From Mercenaria mercenaria (taxonomy: Eukaryota; Mollusca; Bivalvia; Venerida; Veneridae), in contig NC_069371.1 in NCBI RefSeq assembly GCF_021730395.1, positions 70,710,001-70,774,000 of the forward strand: a stretch of 64,000 nt of DNA. The letters are read 5' to 3'. Both the position numbers and the translations under genes were made by a program. Positions 12,717-24,000 of this stretch are shown piece by piece. The notes beneath the pieces are model-generated. The model worked only from the letters and a program-made list of their open reading frames with translations, ran no database searches and was not told the DNA's origin. The first letter of the stretch is position 1, and every line of letters starts with the position of its first letter.

Positions 12717-13016
12717 CAGCTTAATCTAAAGTAGGTCATACATACACATTCAATACAAATGGAAATGTACATGAATTCAAATGAGACAACATGCTTCAAA
12801 ATATAAAGATAATTAGCATTTTAATTTGTTTCCATTACCACATGATTACGATGAAAATGCAATCAATGAATTGCCACCAGAGTATTCATTCAAAGTTTTA
12901 TCTGGACGTTTCTAGTTCGCAACTAAGTCATATGTTCTCCAAGATGAGCAAACGTCATAACATAGTCTGTTTATCAACGTAACTAAAATCATTAACGGGT
13001 TAGCTGAATAACAAGT

Positions 13017-13096
13017 ATATAACCTAGGTTACAAACCAGCTTCGAACGCATCCTTGATATAACCTAGGTTACAAACCAGCTTCGAACGCATCCTTG
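13017..13096. repeat. 40-bp tandem duplication across the stop codon of SCP A
   Basis: Units 13017-13056 and 13057-13096 are identical in the sequence given. The unit holds the last twelve codons of copy A (ending EAGL), its TAA stop and a few 3' UTR bases, so a second, untranslated copy of the C-terminal coding end lies directly after the stop. Copy B lacks it. Confidence 0.95.
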
Positions 13097-14596
13097 ACAA
13101 TATCTTTCACTGAAGAATCTTCACAAGTTGTGAACTGGACCCATGAGTCGCACATTTTCTGGACGGAAACTTTTCCATTTACGGGCTCGTAAGCATTGAA
13201 GAAATCAGTATCGAGTTTAATATTTTCATGACCAGCAGACCGATAGGCAATTACAAATTCCTGTTCCGTCATTGAACCCTCATGGCTTATATTAAGAATA
13301 TCAAAAATAATCTTCATACAAGTAACCATTCTTTGTTTAAACTTTTCCTTGTCAGCCTTGAAGTCATCATTCTGCATATCGACGAAATCTTGTTCTGATA
13401 TTGGGCCTGGTCTCTGACGGAAGATGTATTCATCCCACCAGGTATCTAACTGCTTCATTGTGTCTTTTTTCTTCTCCGCTTCGAGGTGGTGTAAGTGGGC
13501 GAATTTGGCACTATGAAAAAAAATGAATGTAAAACATATATGATAATGTCTATAACATAGAAACTGGTTAACTTAATTTCTAATATGCCGAAAGCCTGAA
13601 TCAATATAATGTTGCTAATTGTCCATTGAAATATTTATTTTGCATTCTTTGATTTCAGGTAGTCTTCTTATAGATATTGTTTTAAATCAACAGAAAGGCT
13701 AGAGCACATTTCCGAAAGTATATATCAACCTAAATAAAGGCAGAGGTCCCTGCATCTCAAGGTAGTCCTGCCACATGCAGAATCTTTAGTGGAAAGATAT
13801 TGAAGATGGATTGCTTACAAAATCAAACAACTACTTGTAGTACATTTTAGTAGTATGCAAAAAAGTCGTAAAGATGTTGAGTGGAAAAAGCTGGGAATAA
13901 TATTAAACATGGAACATTCTTGCGTGATGATTCCAAAATGTTGAACATCGCAAACATTTCAATTTCGAATTAAAATTAGAATTTTGTATCTGGCGGACAA
14001 ACAGCTGTTAATCATTGTTAAGATAAATGTTTGATGTGTCTCAACATCCTCCAACTCTATTAGACTGGAATATTTTTATAAAGTTATCAAATTATAGGTG
14101 CAGTCTCTTTTATTTTCAATGTTCAGACTGTTTCTGAAAATTGATTTTTGACTTTTGTTTTATTTTATAGAAGCAAGAAAGAAACACTAAACTTTCTGAT
14201 GTATTGATGTAACAACTCATTTCCATGATTCAATGATTTGTGAGGTAGTTTTACAAAGTATAGAAATGAATATTTTTCAATAACTCTGTCAAATTTTCTG
14301 TTGTCAAAAGATAAAAAATGCATAATTCAAAGATAAGTCCAAAATATATAAATAAAACTTACTTTGCTTTATTTGTTTTTACCTTATTAAACATAAATAA
14401 CTGCAAGATGTAAACGTTTGTGTGCAGAGCTTGTAAATATTAAATAACATGTAAAGATATCGTACATATTTTACAAGCAAAGCAAAATGACTTACTCGAT
14501 CTCATCCTCGTCCGTTCGTGCTATTTTACCACCATGTTTTACATCAAGACACTTGAACCACATTCTCCATTTTGATATTAAGTAATCATTCGCCAT
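13069..14596 (-). CDS. Sarcoplasmic calcium-binding protein, copy A (intact)
   Basis: Two coding exons: 14596-14496 (101 bp, ATG at 14594-14596) and 13510-13069 (442 bp, TAA at 13069-13071), joined through a 985-bp intron (GTAAGT donor, TAG acceptor, phase 2). The product is 180 residues, the usual SCP length. It starts MANDYLISKWRMWFK and continues AKFAHLHHLEAEKKK, WWDEYIF, DFVDMQNDDFKADKEKF, SAGHENIKLD and a C-terminal KDIVKDAFEAGL. SCPs are cytosolic EF-hand calcium buffers abundant in invertebrate muscle. EF loop 1 (residues 18-29) reads DVKHGGKI, with G in place of an acidic residue at loop position 5. Loop 3 (107-118) reads NISHEGSM with N at position 1. So calcium affinity may be reduced relative to copy E. 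The start is chosen because all three intact copies begin MAN(D/E)YLI just after a splice acceptor. Confidence 0.9.
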
Positions 14597-14878
14597 AATT
14601 ATCTGAAAACAGCAGTGTAAAATTATTTTAATAAATAGTCTCATAAGCAGTTGCAGTTAAATCATTTAACAATACGCAATCGTAAGTCACTGTCGTCTGT
14701 AAGACATAAAAAAATCCCTTTAGATAAATAAATCAGCACACATTATACAAGAGTAACACTTCTAATATAAATGAACAAAATCAATTGTGGTGTTAAATTA
14801 TTTTTCATAACTTCTCAAATATTACAAAATATATTTTCCTCATTTAAAGCAATGATAAATGCAGAATAGAAATATTAC

Positions 14879-14925
14879 CGCTAATTCAGATCGGTCCCTG
14901 CCTTCTGGATAACTCTAACAAGATT
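14879..14925 (-). other. Probable non-coding first exon of SCP A
   Basis: A TGTTTTCAG acceptor lies 7 bases upstream of the ATG of copy A, so the transcript must begin in an upstream exon. The candidate lies below the TATA box and ends at a GTAATA donor (exon end 14879). The same donor context (ttagcg then gtaatatt) is conserved upstream of copy B at 47261. The 5' limit is a guess, placed ~25 bases past the TATA box. Confidence 0.55.
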
Positions 14926-14947
14926 CCCTCGTGGCGGGAGCAGTAAT

Positions 14948-14955
14948 CTTATATA
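14948..14955 (-). promoter_or_regulatory. TATA box of SCP A
   Basis: Minus-strand TATATAAG sits in the context gcaaaatactatataag. Copy B has tatatataag at 47340-47349 in the same context. A TATA box conserved between duplicates, ~350 bp upstream of the ATG and just before a conserved donor, is good evidence for the core promoter. A strong TATA promoter fits a highly expressed muscle gene. Confidence 0.7.
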
Positions 14956-14959
14956 GTAT

Positions 14960-15495
14960 TTTGCAGATGGCCTTGAAATGTAATCTACATGATTATTCGT
15001 TGTTATTTGGAGTACAGTAAATTCATGAATAATTTGTTAAAAATTACCGAATATTTAAGTCGTTTCAAATGCATATAGCTTTAAATTATTCATAACTATA
15101 GAATATAATTATTTAAATCAGCAACTTTAAAAGACAAACAAGATGCACTGTTTACTTAATGGTTATAAAACTGTCGTACTTTTCCATTCTTGTCTAAACA
15201 AGTAAAATATGTTTACTAAACATTTCGGTAATAAAGGGTGCAATTAATTTTTTACTACATATCAATAGTCAAGAAAACAACTCGTAGAGTAAACACAATT
15301 AAGTTTGAACAATTTAAGTTTGAATCCCGCGTTACAGAGCTCCCATCTATAAATGAAGTTCTGAAGGTCAGTGAAAGACCAAAACCTCTAACAGTGCAAT
15401 TGTTCTGCTCAAAAGTGTCTGATGTGACATACTATTATAGTGATAAATGACGTAACAAAACACTCGGCTTCCTTTACTGTTTGTTCCATTCTTAC
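14960..15495. other. 5' flank of SCP A
   Basis: No gene. The stretch is largely alignable with 47350-47875 upstream of copy B (for example cttgaaatg, the gaatcccgcgttacagagct-like phrase and gaaagaccaaaacctcta-like phrase). It may hold muscle enhancers; I see no site I would name. Confidence 0.5.
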
Positions 15496-15500
15496 AAAGA

Positions 15501-15715
15501 TGCCTCTATGGCTGAGTGGTTGTGACCCCTGACTTCAAATCGCTTGCCTCTGACTGATAAGGTTTAAGCTTCGCTCGATGCTTAGAATTCTTCGTGTGAA
15601 GAAGCAATCTAGCTGGCTTGCAGAAAGTCAATGGTTCTACTAACGTGCCCGCCCGTAGTGAAATAGTGCCCAGAGGGGAACCTGGTGAAAGTCACCACAT
15701 GGTATAAGTCAGTGA
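15501..15715 (+). repeat. tRNA-derived SINE, clam type 1, upstream of SCP A
   Basis: Head tgcctctatggctgagtggt, a worn B-box region, then ggcttgcagaaagtcaatgg, ttctactaacgtgcccgccc and an end near ccacatggtataagtc. An equivalent SINE lies at the same place upstream of copy B (47881-48130), so it was inserted before the A/B duplication. Confidence 0.75.
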
Positions 15716-15719
15716 GATT

Positions 15720-16930
15720 TTGATTCAATGTCTTTTGTGCGAAATGGGTGAAAGGCAATACATCATATCCAGAACAAGTGTTTCAACCCTATAAAGGATA
15801 ATTTTATGTTAAATCCTGGGTTCGTGAGAACAAAAACAACAACAACAAAAAACACACAAAAAAACAACTAATGTCAAGACTGATGGGCAATTTGCATCTG
15901 TATTTCTAATCTTACGACGAGGAGGACGCGGAAGATAAGGAAATCTACTTCAACAGGCGTAATTATCATCGTGTTAAAACACAATGCGCCTAACGCCTCA
16001 TGAGATTTTGACATGTTTTGATGAGAGGTTTAAGCCATAAATGACATACGAGTCAATGTAGGGAGGCATTAGAAAATCGCAAAAGAAGGGAAAATTTGAT
16101 AACATTTTACCTCTACGTTTACTTCCAGAGACTGAACAACAATTAATAGTTTAAAAGATTATAGATGTGAAAATACCGTTAGGTACAAATGTACTACGTA
16201 AGATATCAAAATAAAACATGCGTTTATATCCCACGTAATAGGATTATTATTTATATGAAAACAATGGCATTTAGATAGAGAAACTGTTGTTGTAAGCATT
16301 TGTACATCTAGACCAAAGCTGGAAAATACTAGTCCAGGTATTTGTATAAGTTGTGACAGACTGAAAATAAATATGAACATTTTACAGATGCCGCTTTCCC
16401 TTTACTTTGCTTAATATGTAGCAAAAATGCAAGAGCATGGAACATACTTCAAGAAACTGCGTGTGTCAAAGAAATGTCTTTGAAATGGTATTTAATGCTT
16501 TTTGTACCCACGGAAACGAAGGGCCATTACAAGCTGTTAGTTATTGTAAGGCAAACTGCTCACTGAAAAAAACATACGCATTTTTTTCACTGACATGTCT
16601 ATGAAGATTTTTGCTATGAATCCCGGATGCTTTTTCTAAAGACGTTATTACGCCAAAATCTTTAAGGAGAAAATACTACTGCCCACTTACGCACATGTAT
16701 TTAACAACAGAGCGATAACGCTTTTTTGACAAAAAGTATTGACTTAAGATAAAATGTATCATTCAAGGTGCTAGTTTCAAGATTAAACACTTACTTAGAG
16801 ACCTGAAGGAAATGATAAACGGATATGACGGAACCATTAATAACCTGGCGATACAAGAAGCCAATTTAGTTTGTTTGAAGTCGATCATTCACTTGACCCT
16901 GCAATAGATTATCAATTTCCTAAAGCGATA
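15720..16930. other. Upstream part of block A, non-coding
   Basis: No gene recognised. It aligns by eye with 48140-50070 of block B, apart from the 520-bp element that B carries at 48682-49201. Short AAC/CAA-rich tracts occur near 15830-15870. Confidence 0.5.
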
Positions 16931-16933
16931 AAA

Positions 16934-17655
16934 GTTTGACTATTTCTTCACTGAACACCTTTGTCTAAAACTATCTTTAAGTCCCCTGACTTACTTTATT
17001 AAACAAAAGGCATTCTCTACATTGACTTGTAAGGGTTTATTTTTAGTTTGTACGCATTTGTTTAAGCTCGATTTTGAGGAAAGCTTTAAACTTATTTGAA
17101 TCACCCTCATACAATTCTTGTTGCAGAGTAGATGTGCTCGAGATCCCAAATGGCGCTGGTAGATTGACCTTGTCTTATCTGTGCTTAACTTGATTTGGTA
17201 AAGGACACAACTTGTTCCAAAATGTCTATCACTGACTGCATTTTGATTAATGTTTTTCATTTTATTGCTGCTTCTCGATTCATGTAGTGTGAACGTTTGA
17301 CTATTTCTTCACTGAACACCTTTGTCTAAAACTATCTTTAAGTCCCCTGACTTACTTTATTAAACAAAAGGCCTTCTCTACATTGACTTGTAAAAGTTCA
17401 TTTTTAGTTTGTACGCATTTGTTTAAGCTCGATTTTGAGGAAAGCTTTAAACTTATTTGAATCACCCTCATACAATTCTTGTTGCAGAGTAGATGTGCTC
17501 GAGATCCCAAATGGCGCTGGTAGATTGACCTTGTCTTATCTGTGCTAAACTTGATTTGGTAAAGGACACAACTTGTTCCAAAATGTCTATCACTGACTGC
17601 ATTTTGATTAATGTTTTTCATTTTATTGCTGCTTCTCGCTTCATGTAGTGTGAAC
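16934..17655. repeat. 361-bp tandem duplication upstream of SCP A
   Basis: Units 16934-17294 and 17295-17655 are nearly identical, both starting gtttgactatttcttcac and ending catgtagtgtgaac. Only a few substitutions separate them, so the event is recent. Block B has one copy (about 50073-50445). Both units contain an identical-length minus-strand open frame of 89 codons, which I read as incidental because it is duplicated with the DNA and has no recognisable domain. Confidence 0.9.
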
Positions 17656-17939
17656 TAAACGCACGGCATACAGGTTATTGTTCACAGATGTATTCAAAAT
17701 ATTTAGAACCAGGTCTTGCATTCTAACTGAAAGTTTAACACAATGAACATTCTCGATCAAAATTTTGACAAAAAAGTACTTGAAGGTATGGTCCTTGATA
17801 TATCAAAACTTTGATCAACTATTTAATTTAAATTACCTTTCATAACCTAAATAATATACAAAACAATTATATTCCTAATTTACATACTTTGTATAGATTA
17901 TGAGACGTGTAGAACAACTTATTAAATGTCTATGCACTG

Positions 17940-18700
17940 AGATTATTCCGCGGGGCGTTTAACTTCTCGTTTTAGCACTTGTAAAACACGGTTACACGCT
18001 GACGTCATGCCGACCACTTATATTTGCCGCCATACAAGCTTCACTATATCCTCTTTATGTTTGCATAGAACACATAATAGAGTCGAAGTAAGGTTTAGCA
18101 GACCAAGTTTTAGTACATTTCAACAATACATATAGGATGTTTGTTTGTTTTGAGTGAATATTGAATATATATCACTGAGAAGTGAGAAAATTCAATATTC
18201 ATGAAAAACAAACAATTTTTCTTTTTATTTTATGCTCAATTACGTTGAGATATGCATTTTGCAACAATTTTTAATCTCAGCGCGGGAAACAGACGCGCTT
18301 AAACAGACATGACGTCAAACGTGTTGTGACGTAAGAAAAACGCACACAACATAACGTTCCATTTTATTTTATTTTTTTGCTGCGTAACGTTATGAAATTC
18401 TCATTAAATAAAATAATTTGAATCGAGAAATATACCATATAGGACAAAGTTCGACTACAATTTTCATCCTGTTTTAAGCAAATAATTTAAAATTCATACA
18501 CAATGTATGAGGGCCGGAGCTATATCTCTCACAGTGTGAAAATATAGATTTCATATTTTCACAGTGTGAGTGATGAGATACAAAAATATTTAACTGTTGA
18601 ATACAGTATTTCATTAGTTAGCATAAAATAAAAATCGATTATACACCATGTTATAATTCATTCCGGTTTCGCCCTCATGGTGTTATTCCGCAAGTGTATA
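17940..18700. repeat. Palindrome-rich repeat element with TTATTCCGC ends
   Basis: It starts near ttattccgcggggcgtt and ends near ttattccgcaagtg. Inside are two strong inverted repeats: 18144-18213, and 18527-18570 (arms ctcacagtgtgaaaatat and its near-perfect complement). Related sequence appears around 31150-31440 (reverse orientation, ttattccgcgggacgt) and more weakly at 50635-50845. This looks like a dispersed family, but its true ends and class are unclear. Confidence 0.5.
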
Positions 18701-18891
18701 GGCGTTGGGGACGTTGTTTGCGAACATTGGAAATTTGTAAGTTCCTTAACCTTCAATGTTTCATGGAATTCGTTTTACACATACGGTTGTTTATATTCTG
18801 ATATCAAAAGAAAGGCAAAACGATCGCTCTATTAGTAAATGTGATCGCACATTACGTTTAATAATTAGTATAAATTTATTTCGATACAGAA

Positions 18892-19101
18892 TACTGTGAA
18901 ATCATTAATATTCGTGAGGGATTAATTTTCGTGAATTTCGTGGTTGAGCCAATCCACGAAATTTAATCCCAACGAACAAGTAAAATTCCCATTCATTTAA
19001 TGTTCAAAAGTTGAAATCCACGAATTCATATCCCAAGGAAATTGCCGTTTTGACCAAAACCACGAAATTTCATGCCCACGAAATTAAATGTTTTTACAGT
19101 A
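18892..19101. repeat. MITE with TACTGT inverted ends and TA target
   Basis: The left end reads tactgtgaaatcattaatat and the right end, reversed, tactgtaaaaacatttaatt. Both continue into ttcgtg-rich arms with several further 'ccacgaa' phrases inside. The element is about 210 bp and TA lies at both tips, as for Tc1/mariner-type non-autonomous elements. It sits between SCP blocks A and B. Confidence 0.8.
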
Positions 19102-19104
19102 ATA

Positions 19105-20395
19105 GAAAACATCACATAGACGTCATGTAAGATGTACATAATTTACCAAATTGAATGCGCATTATTTAACGGCTTGGTAAATTCACATTTATATTTTCGC
19201 CAAATAAAAAGACTCGGTCACCTGGCGTCAACTATTTTGACGTCATTTCAATTATTCTCTGTTCAAGACTTAGCGTAACAGCATGGGACTTTTCCGTATC
19301 TTTAACTTTAAGTTATATGTTTGCCCCGTTTTCTCCATTATCAAATGGTTGCACTTTATGTTTCAAAAGGATGATTTGTTAGATTTTATTTACTGAGATT
19401 ATTGTTATTGAAAGTTTAGCACAAGGTGTGTCCAGGTCATTGTTTCCAGGTCAAGCTTAGTAGAGATAAGACAAGGTCGAGTTAAAGTGAGACTGTACAA
19501 TGTCATCAGCTGAAGAGCGAGGCTATTCTATTTCCTGTGGAAAGATTTATTTCATTCGGACTATTGACTTTTTCCATCGCGTTTAGTTTATTTATGTCAA
19601 TATAAGACTATATTTTACAAGCCAAGTTTATTTCACGATCTTTAAGAATACCACTTAAAGGTTTTATATCATTTTGTGTTGTATCAATCTTTAAACTAGT
19701 ATGTAATCTTAAGTGAAGATTTCTGAATTAGTAATTATTGAAGTTTAATAACATTACAACAGGTGATATTGGCAGCCAGATAATATTACAAAAAGTACAG
19801 GTTGTATGTTATAATAAAAAGGATATGGAAATAAGAGTGTCACATTCAAAGACAACACAACCACTCTATATAGCATAGCACTCAAAATGGAAATATGGGA
19901 ATGTGTAATTGTTCGCACGTGCAATCAGACTTTGTACTTAAGTACACACTTAAAAGATTATTCTTATGATATAAAACACAGATGTAAAAACAAATATGCA
20001 AAACATAAAAGACACTCAGCTGGGTAAACAGCAGTACATTGCCTTTGAGATGTCCACGGATTAGAGTCACATATACCAGATTGTCCATGGGCATTCTATT
20101 GTATTATATTGTATTGGAATACCTTTTCCTCACAAAAATATTCCCTTTTACATCTAATATTTCAAAGTTACATACACATTGCTCATTTTCAAATAGATAT
20201 GTCTTCTAGGTAAAACTATAACTTTGCCAGATTCTAGCATTGTAACAGCCCGCATTCTAAATTACTGAGTTAGTGTTTACGAAATTATGCCTGTATCATA
20301 ATATACCTTTTTCATTGTGTAACATGCACATTCATATGTGCACGTTAGTTTGTTGTATTTCGGAAAAAAATCAGAAAGTGTTGAACCATGTTGAA
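19105..20395. other. 3' flank of SCP B
   Basis: From about 19290 rightward this aligns with 11740-12700 downstream of copy A (block duplication). The minus-strand frames starting MPMDNLVYVTL in both blocks (12104-12418 and 19882-20094) diverge after ~30 codons and lie downstream of the poly(A) signals. I read the region as non-coding. Confidence 0.5.
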
Positions 20396-20396
20396 T

Positions 20397-20402
20397 TTTA
20401 TT
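20397..20402 (-). promoter_or_regulatory. Polyadenylation signal of SCP B
   Basis: Minus-strand AATAAA lies about 240 bp past the stop of copy B, in sequence conserved with the signal region of copy A. Confidence 0.55.
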
Positions 20403-20641
20403 CACCTTAATCTAAAGCAGGTCATACATACACATTCAATACAAATGGAAATATACATGAATTTTAAATAAACCACTATGTTTCAAAATACTAAGACAAT
20501 CAGCATTTAAATTTGTTTCCACATGATTACGATGAAAGTGCAATCGATAAATTGCGATCAGAGTAATTATACATAGTCTGTTTATCAATGTAACGAATTG
20601 ATTAATGAGCTATCGGAATTAAAGTATGTAATCTAACAAAG

Positions 20642-21083
20642 CTACACACCGGCTTCATACGCATCCTTGACAATATCTTTCACTGAAGAATCTTCACAAG
20701 TTGTGAAGTGAACCCACGAGTCGCATATTTTCTGGACGGAAACTTTTCCATTTACGGACCCGTACGCGTTGAATAAATCAGTATCGAGTTTAATATTTTC
20801 ATGACCAGCAGACCGAAAGGCAATTACAAATTCCTGTTCCGTCATTAAACCATCATGGCTTATATTAATAATACCAAAAATAGTCTTCATACATGTAACC
20901 ATTCTTTGTTTAAAAATTTCCTTGTCAGCCTTGAAGTCATCATTCTGCATATCGACGAAATCTTGTTCTGATATTGGGCCTGGTCCCTGTCGGAAGACGT
21001 ATTCATCCCACCAGGTATCTAACTGCTTCATTATGTCCTTTTTCTTCTCCGCTTCAAGGTGGTGTAAGTGGGCAAATTTGACA
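20642..21083 (-). CDS. SCP B, coding exon 2
   Basis: Encodes residues 35-180 plus one base of codon 34. Intact frame with TAG at 20642-20644. Close to exon 2 of copy A; substitutions include I to V in WWDEYVF, and G and L changes near EF loop 3 (IFGIINISHDG). Confidence 0.9.
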
Positions 21084-24000
21084 CTATGAAAAAGAAATGA
21101 ATGTAAAACTAATATGAATATGTCTATTAAATAGAAACCGGTTAGCTTCTAATATGCCGAAAGCCTGAACCAATATAATGTTGCTAATTGTCCGTTGAAA
21201 TATTTATTTTGCGTTCTTTGCTTTCAGATAGTTTTCTTATAGATTTTGTTATCTAGTCACCATATAAGTTTTAAATCAACAGAAAGGCTAGGGTACATTT
21301 CCGAAAGCACATATCAACCAAAATAAAACCAAAAATCCCTGCATCTCACGATAGTCCTGCTACATGCAGAATCTTTAGTGGAAAGATATAGGAGATGGAT
21401 TGCTTACAAAATCAAACAACTACATGTTGTACATTTTAGTAATATGCAAAATACAAAAATTGGTAAAGGCTATAAAAAGTGGTTAAGTTGGTGAGTGGAA
21501 AAAGCTGGGAATAATACTAAACACGGAACATTCTTCAGTGTCATGATTCAAAAATGCTGAACCTCGCAAACATTTATTAGCATTTTGTATCTGGCGAACA
21601 AACAGCTGTTAGTCATTATTACGATAAATATTTCGAGGGGTGAATGCGACAAAGTGCTAAGTGCATTTCATGAAATTTTACAGGAGAAGGAAAAAAAATT
21701 CCTGTTGCTTTTTTATTCTGACAGCTGTTGTAATATTTTTAAATCTGATTAAAATCAACTTTATTTTTTTAAATCTAGTGGAATTTTTAAAGAAATGTCT
21801 GACAGAAAAGAAATTTTAATCAAAATGTCACTTAGAACTTTTTCGCACTCCAAATAGATACAAATTTGCAAAAAAGTTAAGCGCGACAAAATTCTAAGTG
21901 ATTTTATATTTTATTATTAAAGGGACATAAAATTCATCTTTCTGTACCCAGTTTTTTGTAGTGTTTGAAATCATTGAATAAAATGAACCTTACTAAAACC
22001 ATGTCACTTAAAACTTTTTCGCAGTCATTTTTGTGTACTATTCTAAAACTTTGTGACTTTGAAAAAAGTCTAAGTGACATTATAAGTAAGCCCTTACAAT
22101 GTATAGGTCATCCGAAGTTTTTGCTTTTGAGCTTATTTTTCTTTAGAAGGAAATATTTTTCATGTATCTAGTAAAACAACATGGTGTTTGATGGCTGGAC
22201 ACAAGAAGTGGGCCCTTTAATTTCTTTCACAGTAATCAAAAGTAATGTTCACTGTACAGAGCATAGCATAACGAATGAAACTGCTTTATCTGCGGATTAT
22301 CTTTTCAATAATACATGAAAATATTTATCACACTAAGAAACAACACATAATTGTTTTCCATTTTATTTATTTAAAGCTTTTCCCTATAGAAAATTCATGC
22401 GGGATCCCAGTGGAATCCCAGTGGAATTCACTGGGATTCCACCGGGATGTCGAAATCCCGCCGGGAATTCATTCATTCACCGGGATTATTTTGCAAAGTA
22501 CCGGGATATTAGTGGGATTCCCGTTTAGCATGGTGGGATCCCGATGTATGTAGCGGAATTCCCGGTAGAGTTCCGGGATAATCAGAAAATAAATACCAGG
22601 CTGGGATTTTTATGCTGAGACCGGGATATCGGAAATATGAAATTCCGACACATCTATAATAAAAGAAGTAAATGTGACCTTATACTATTCTAAATACGAA
22701 TAAAATCTGAAATATCGATTTCTTAGTGTTGTTATAAAGTCAAAATATTCGAAATACCAACAAGAGATGTCAAAGGAGACGGTTCGCTCGACTATATCTA
22801 TTTATATTTGTAAAATGAGACATATTTGAGGAAACAATATCTATAGAGCAATAATTGGAATGTGATCAATACAACAAACTTGGAAAACAGTTTAGGTTTA
22901 GGTCAAATCCTTTTACTATTGACGTGCATCAAACCTTTATCCCGTAATTCAAAGTAAAAATGGGACCAAATTTATCACCTTTTAGTTTTATGTATCTTAA
23001 GCCATGTGAATGATGATGTATGACACGTATTTTAAGTTCATATAAAACCCGTCTTGCAGAGACAATACATCAAAACGTTATTCTGAAACTCTAAGTAAAA
23101 GGGAGGACAATCCATGCAATATCTGTGCGAGACGTATGCTCCAAGTGTCGTAAGATGTTGTTGATGATGACTGACAAATCAATCTAGTAAAAACGGATAT
23201 TAAGCGAAATGCACTAAAACATTATTCAAAGTACGGAGGCAGACGTCGACGCCTGGGAGAGTAGTAGTTCGTATATTCTACAAAAGAAAAACATATTTTT
23301 TATGAAATAGTAAGAAAAAAGTCCTTTTAATCCGCGTCATGCTTTTCCTTTGTTTACAAAAATTCTTTTCTATCAATTTCTTGTTGGTTAAACGATTACG
23401 ATAACTCGGTACATGTATTATAGCAACACATTATCTATAATAAAGGGAAGTAAATGTGCCGCTACTATTTTGAATATAAATAAAAAGTAATTGATTATCT
23501 CCCATTCTTTCCGGCCTCTTTTTCTATTTCAGTCAGAACATTGGGAGAGATGCGTGTTGTTTAATATGTGCCCTCAAAAAATTGGTCGATTAACATGCTT
23601 AGTGTTATAGACAAGAACTTAGTAGCATAATTTATGTAAATCAACCAATGTTTATATAAGTATTAATAAACTAGGATTTCACAAAAAAAAAACGACAAAA
23701 AGCATGCAATTAACTGCCTTTAGATTTTTTTATACGTGTTTTAGTTATGCTATAAATATTTTGTAATCTATGAAATAAATTATCAAAAATAGTATTTCAG
23801 AAAATACGACCAGAATGAAAAAAAAAAAACATATTACTTGTATTATGTACATTTGAGATATGACTGATAAAAGTTAACAAGAGATGAAACTAAGTGGAAA
23901 GTAACACTTATTGCTGCATATTTCACAAATAGAAGCCAATGTATGTTACACTTATTTGTTTGTAATTATTTTAAGTTAACAATGAAATTAGTTGCAGAAG

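Noticed and set aside
16991-17621. Two near-identical 89-codon minus-strand frames
   Set aside because: They exist only because a 361-bp segment is duplicated in tandem. The single copy in block B does not keep the frame by eye, and no domain is visible.
22001-22080. CRISPR-like regular repeats of a GTCACTTA motif
   Set aside because: The copies are irregularly spaced, in both orientations and imperfect, and the genome is eukaryotic. Subterminal transposon repeats explain them.
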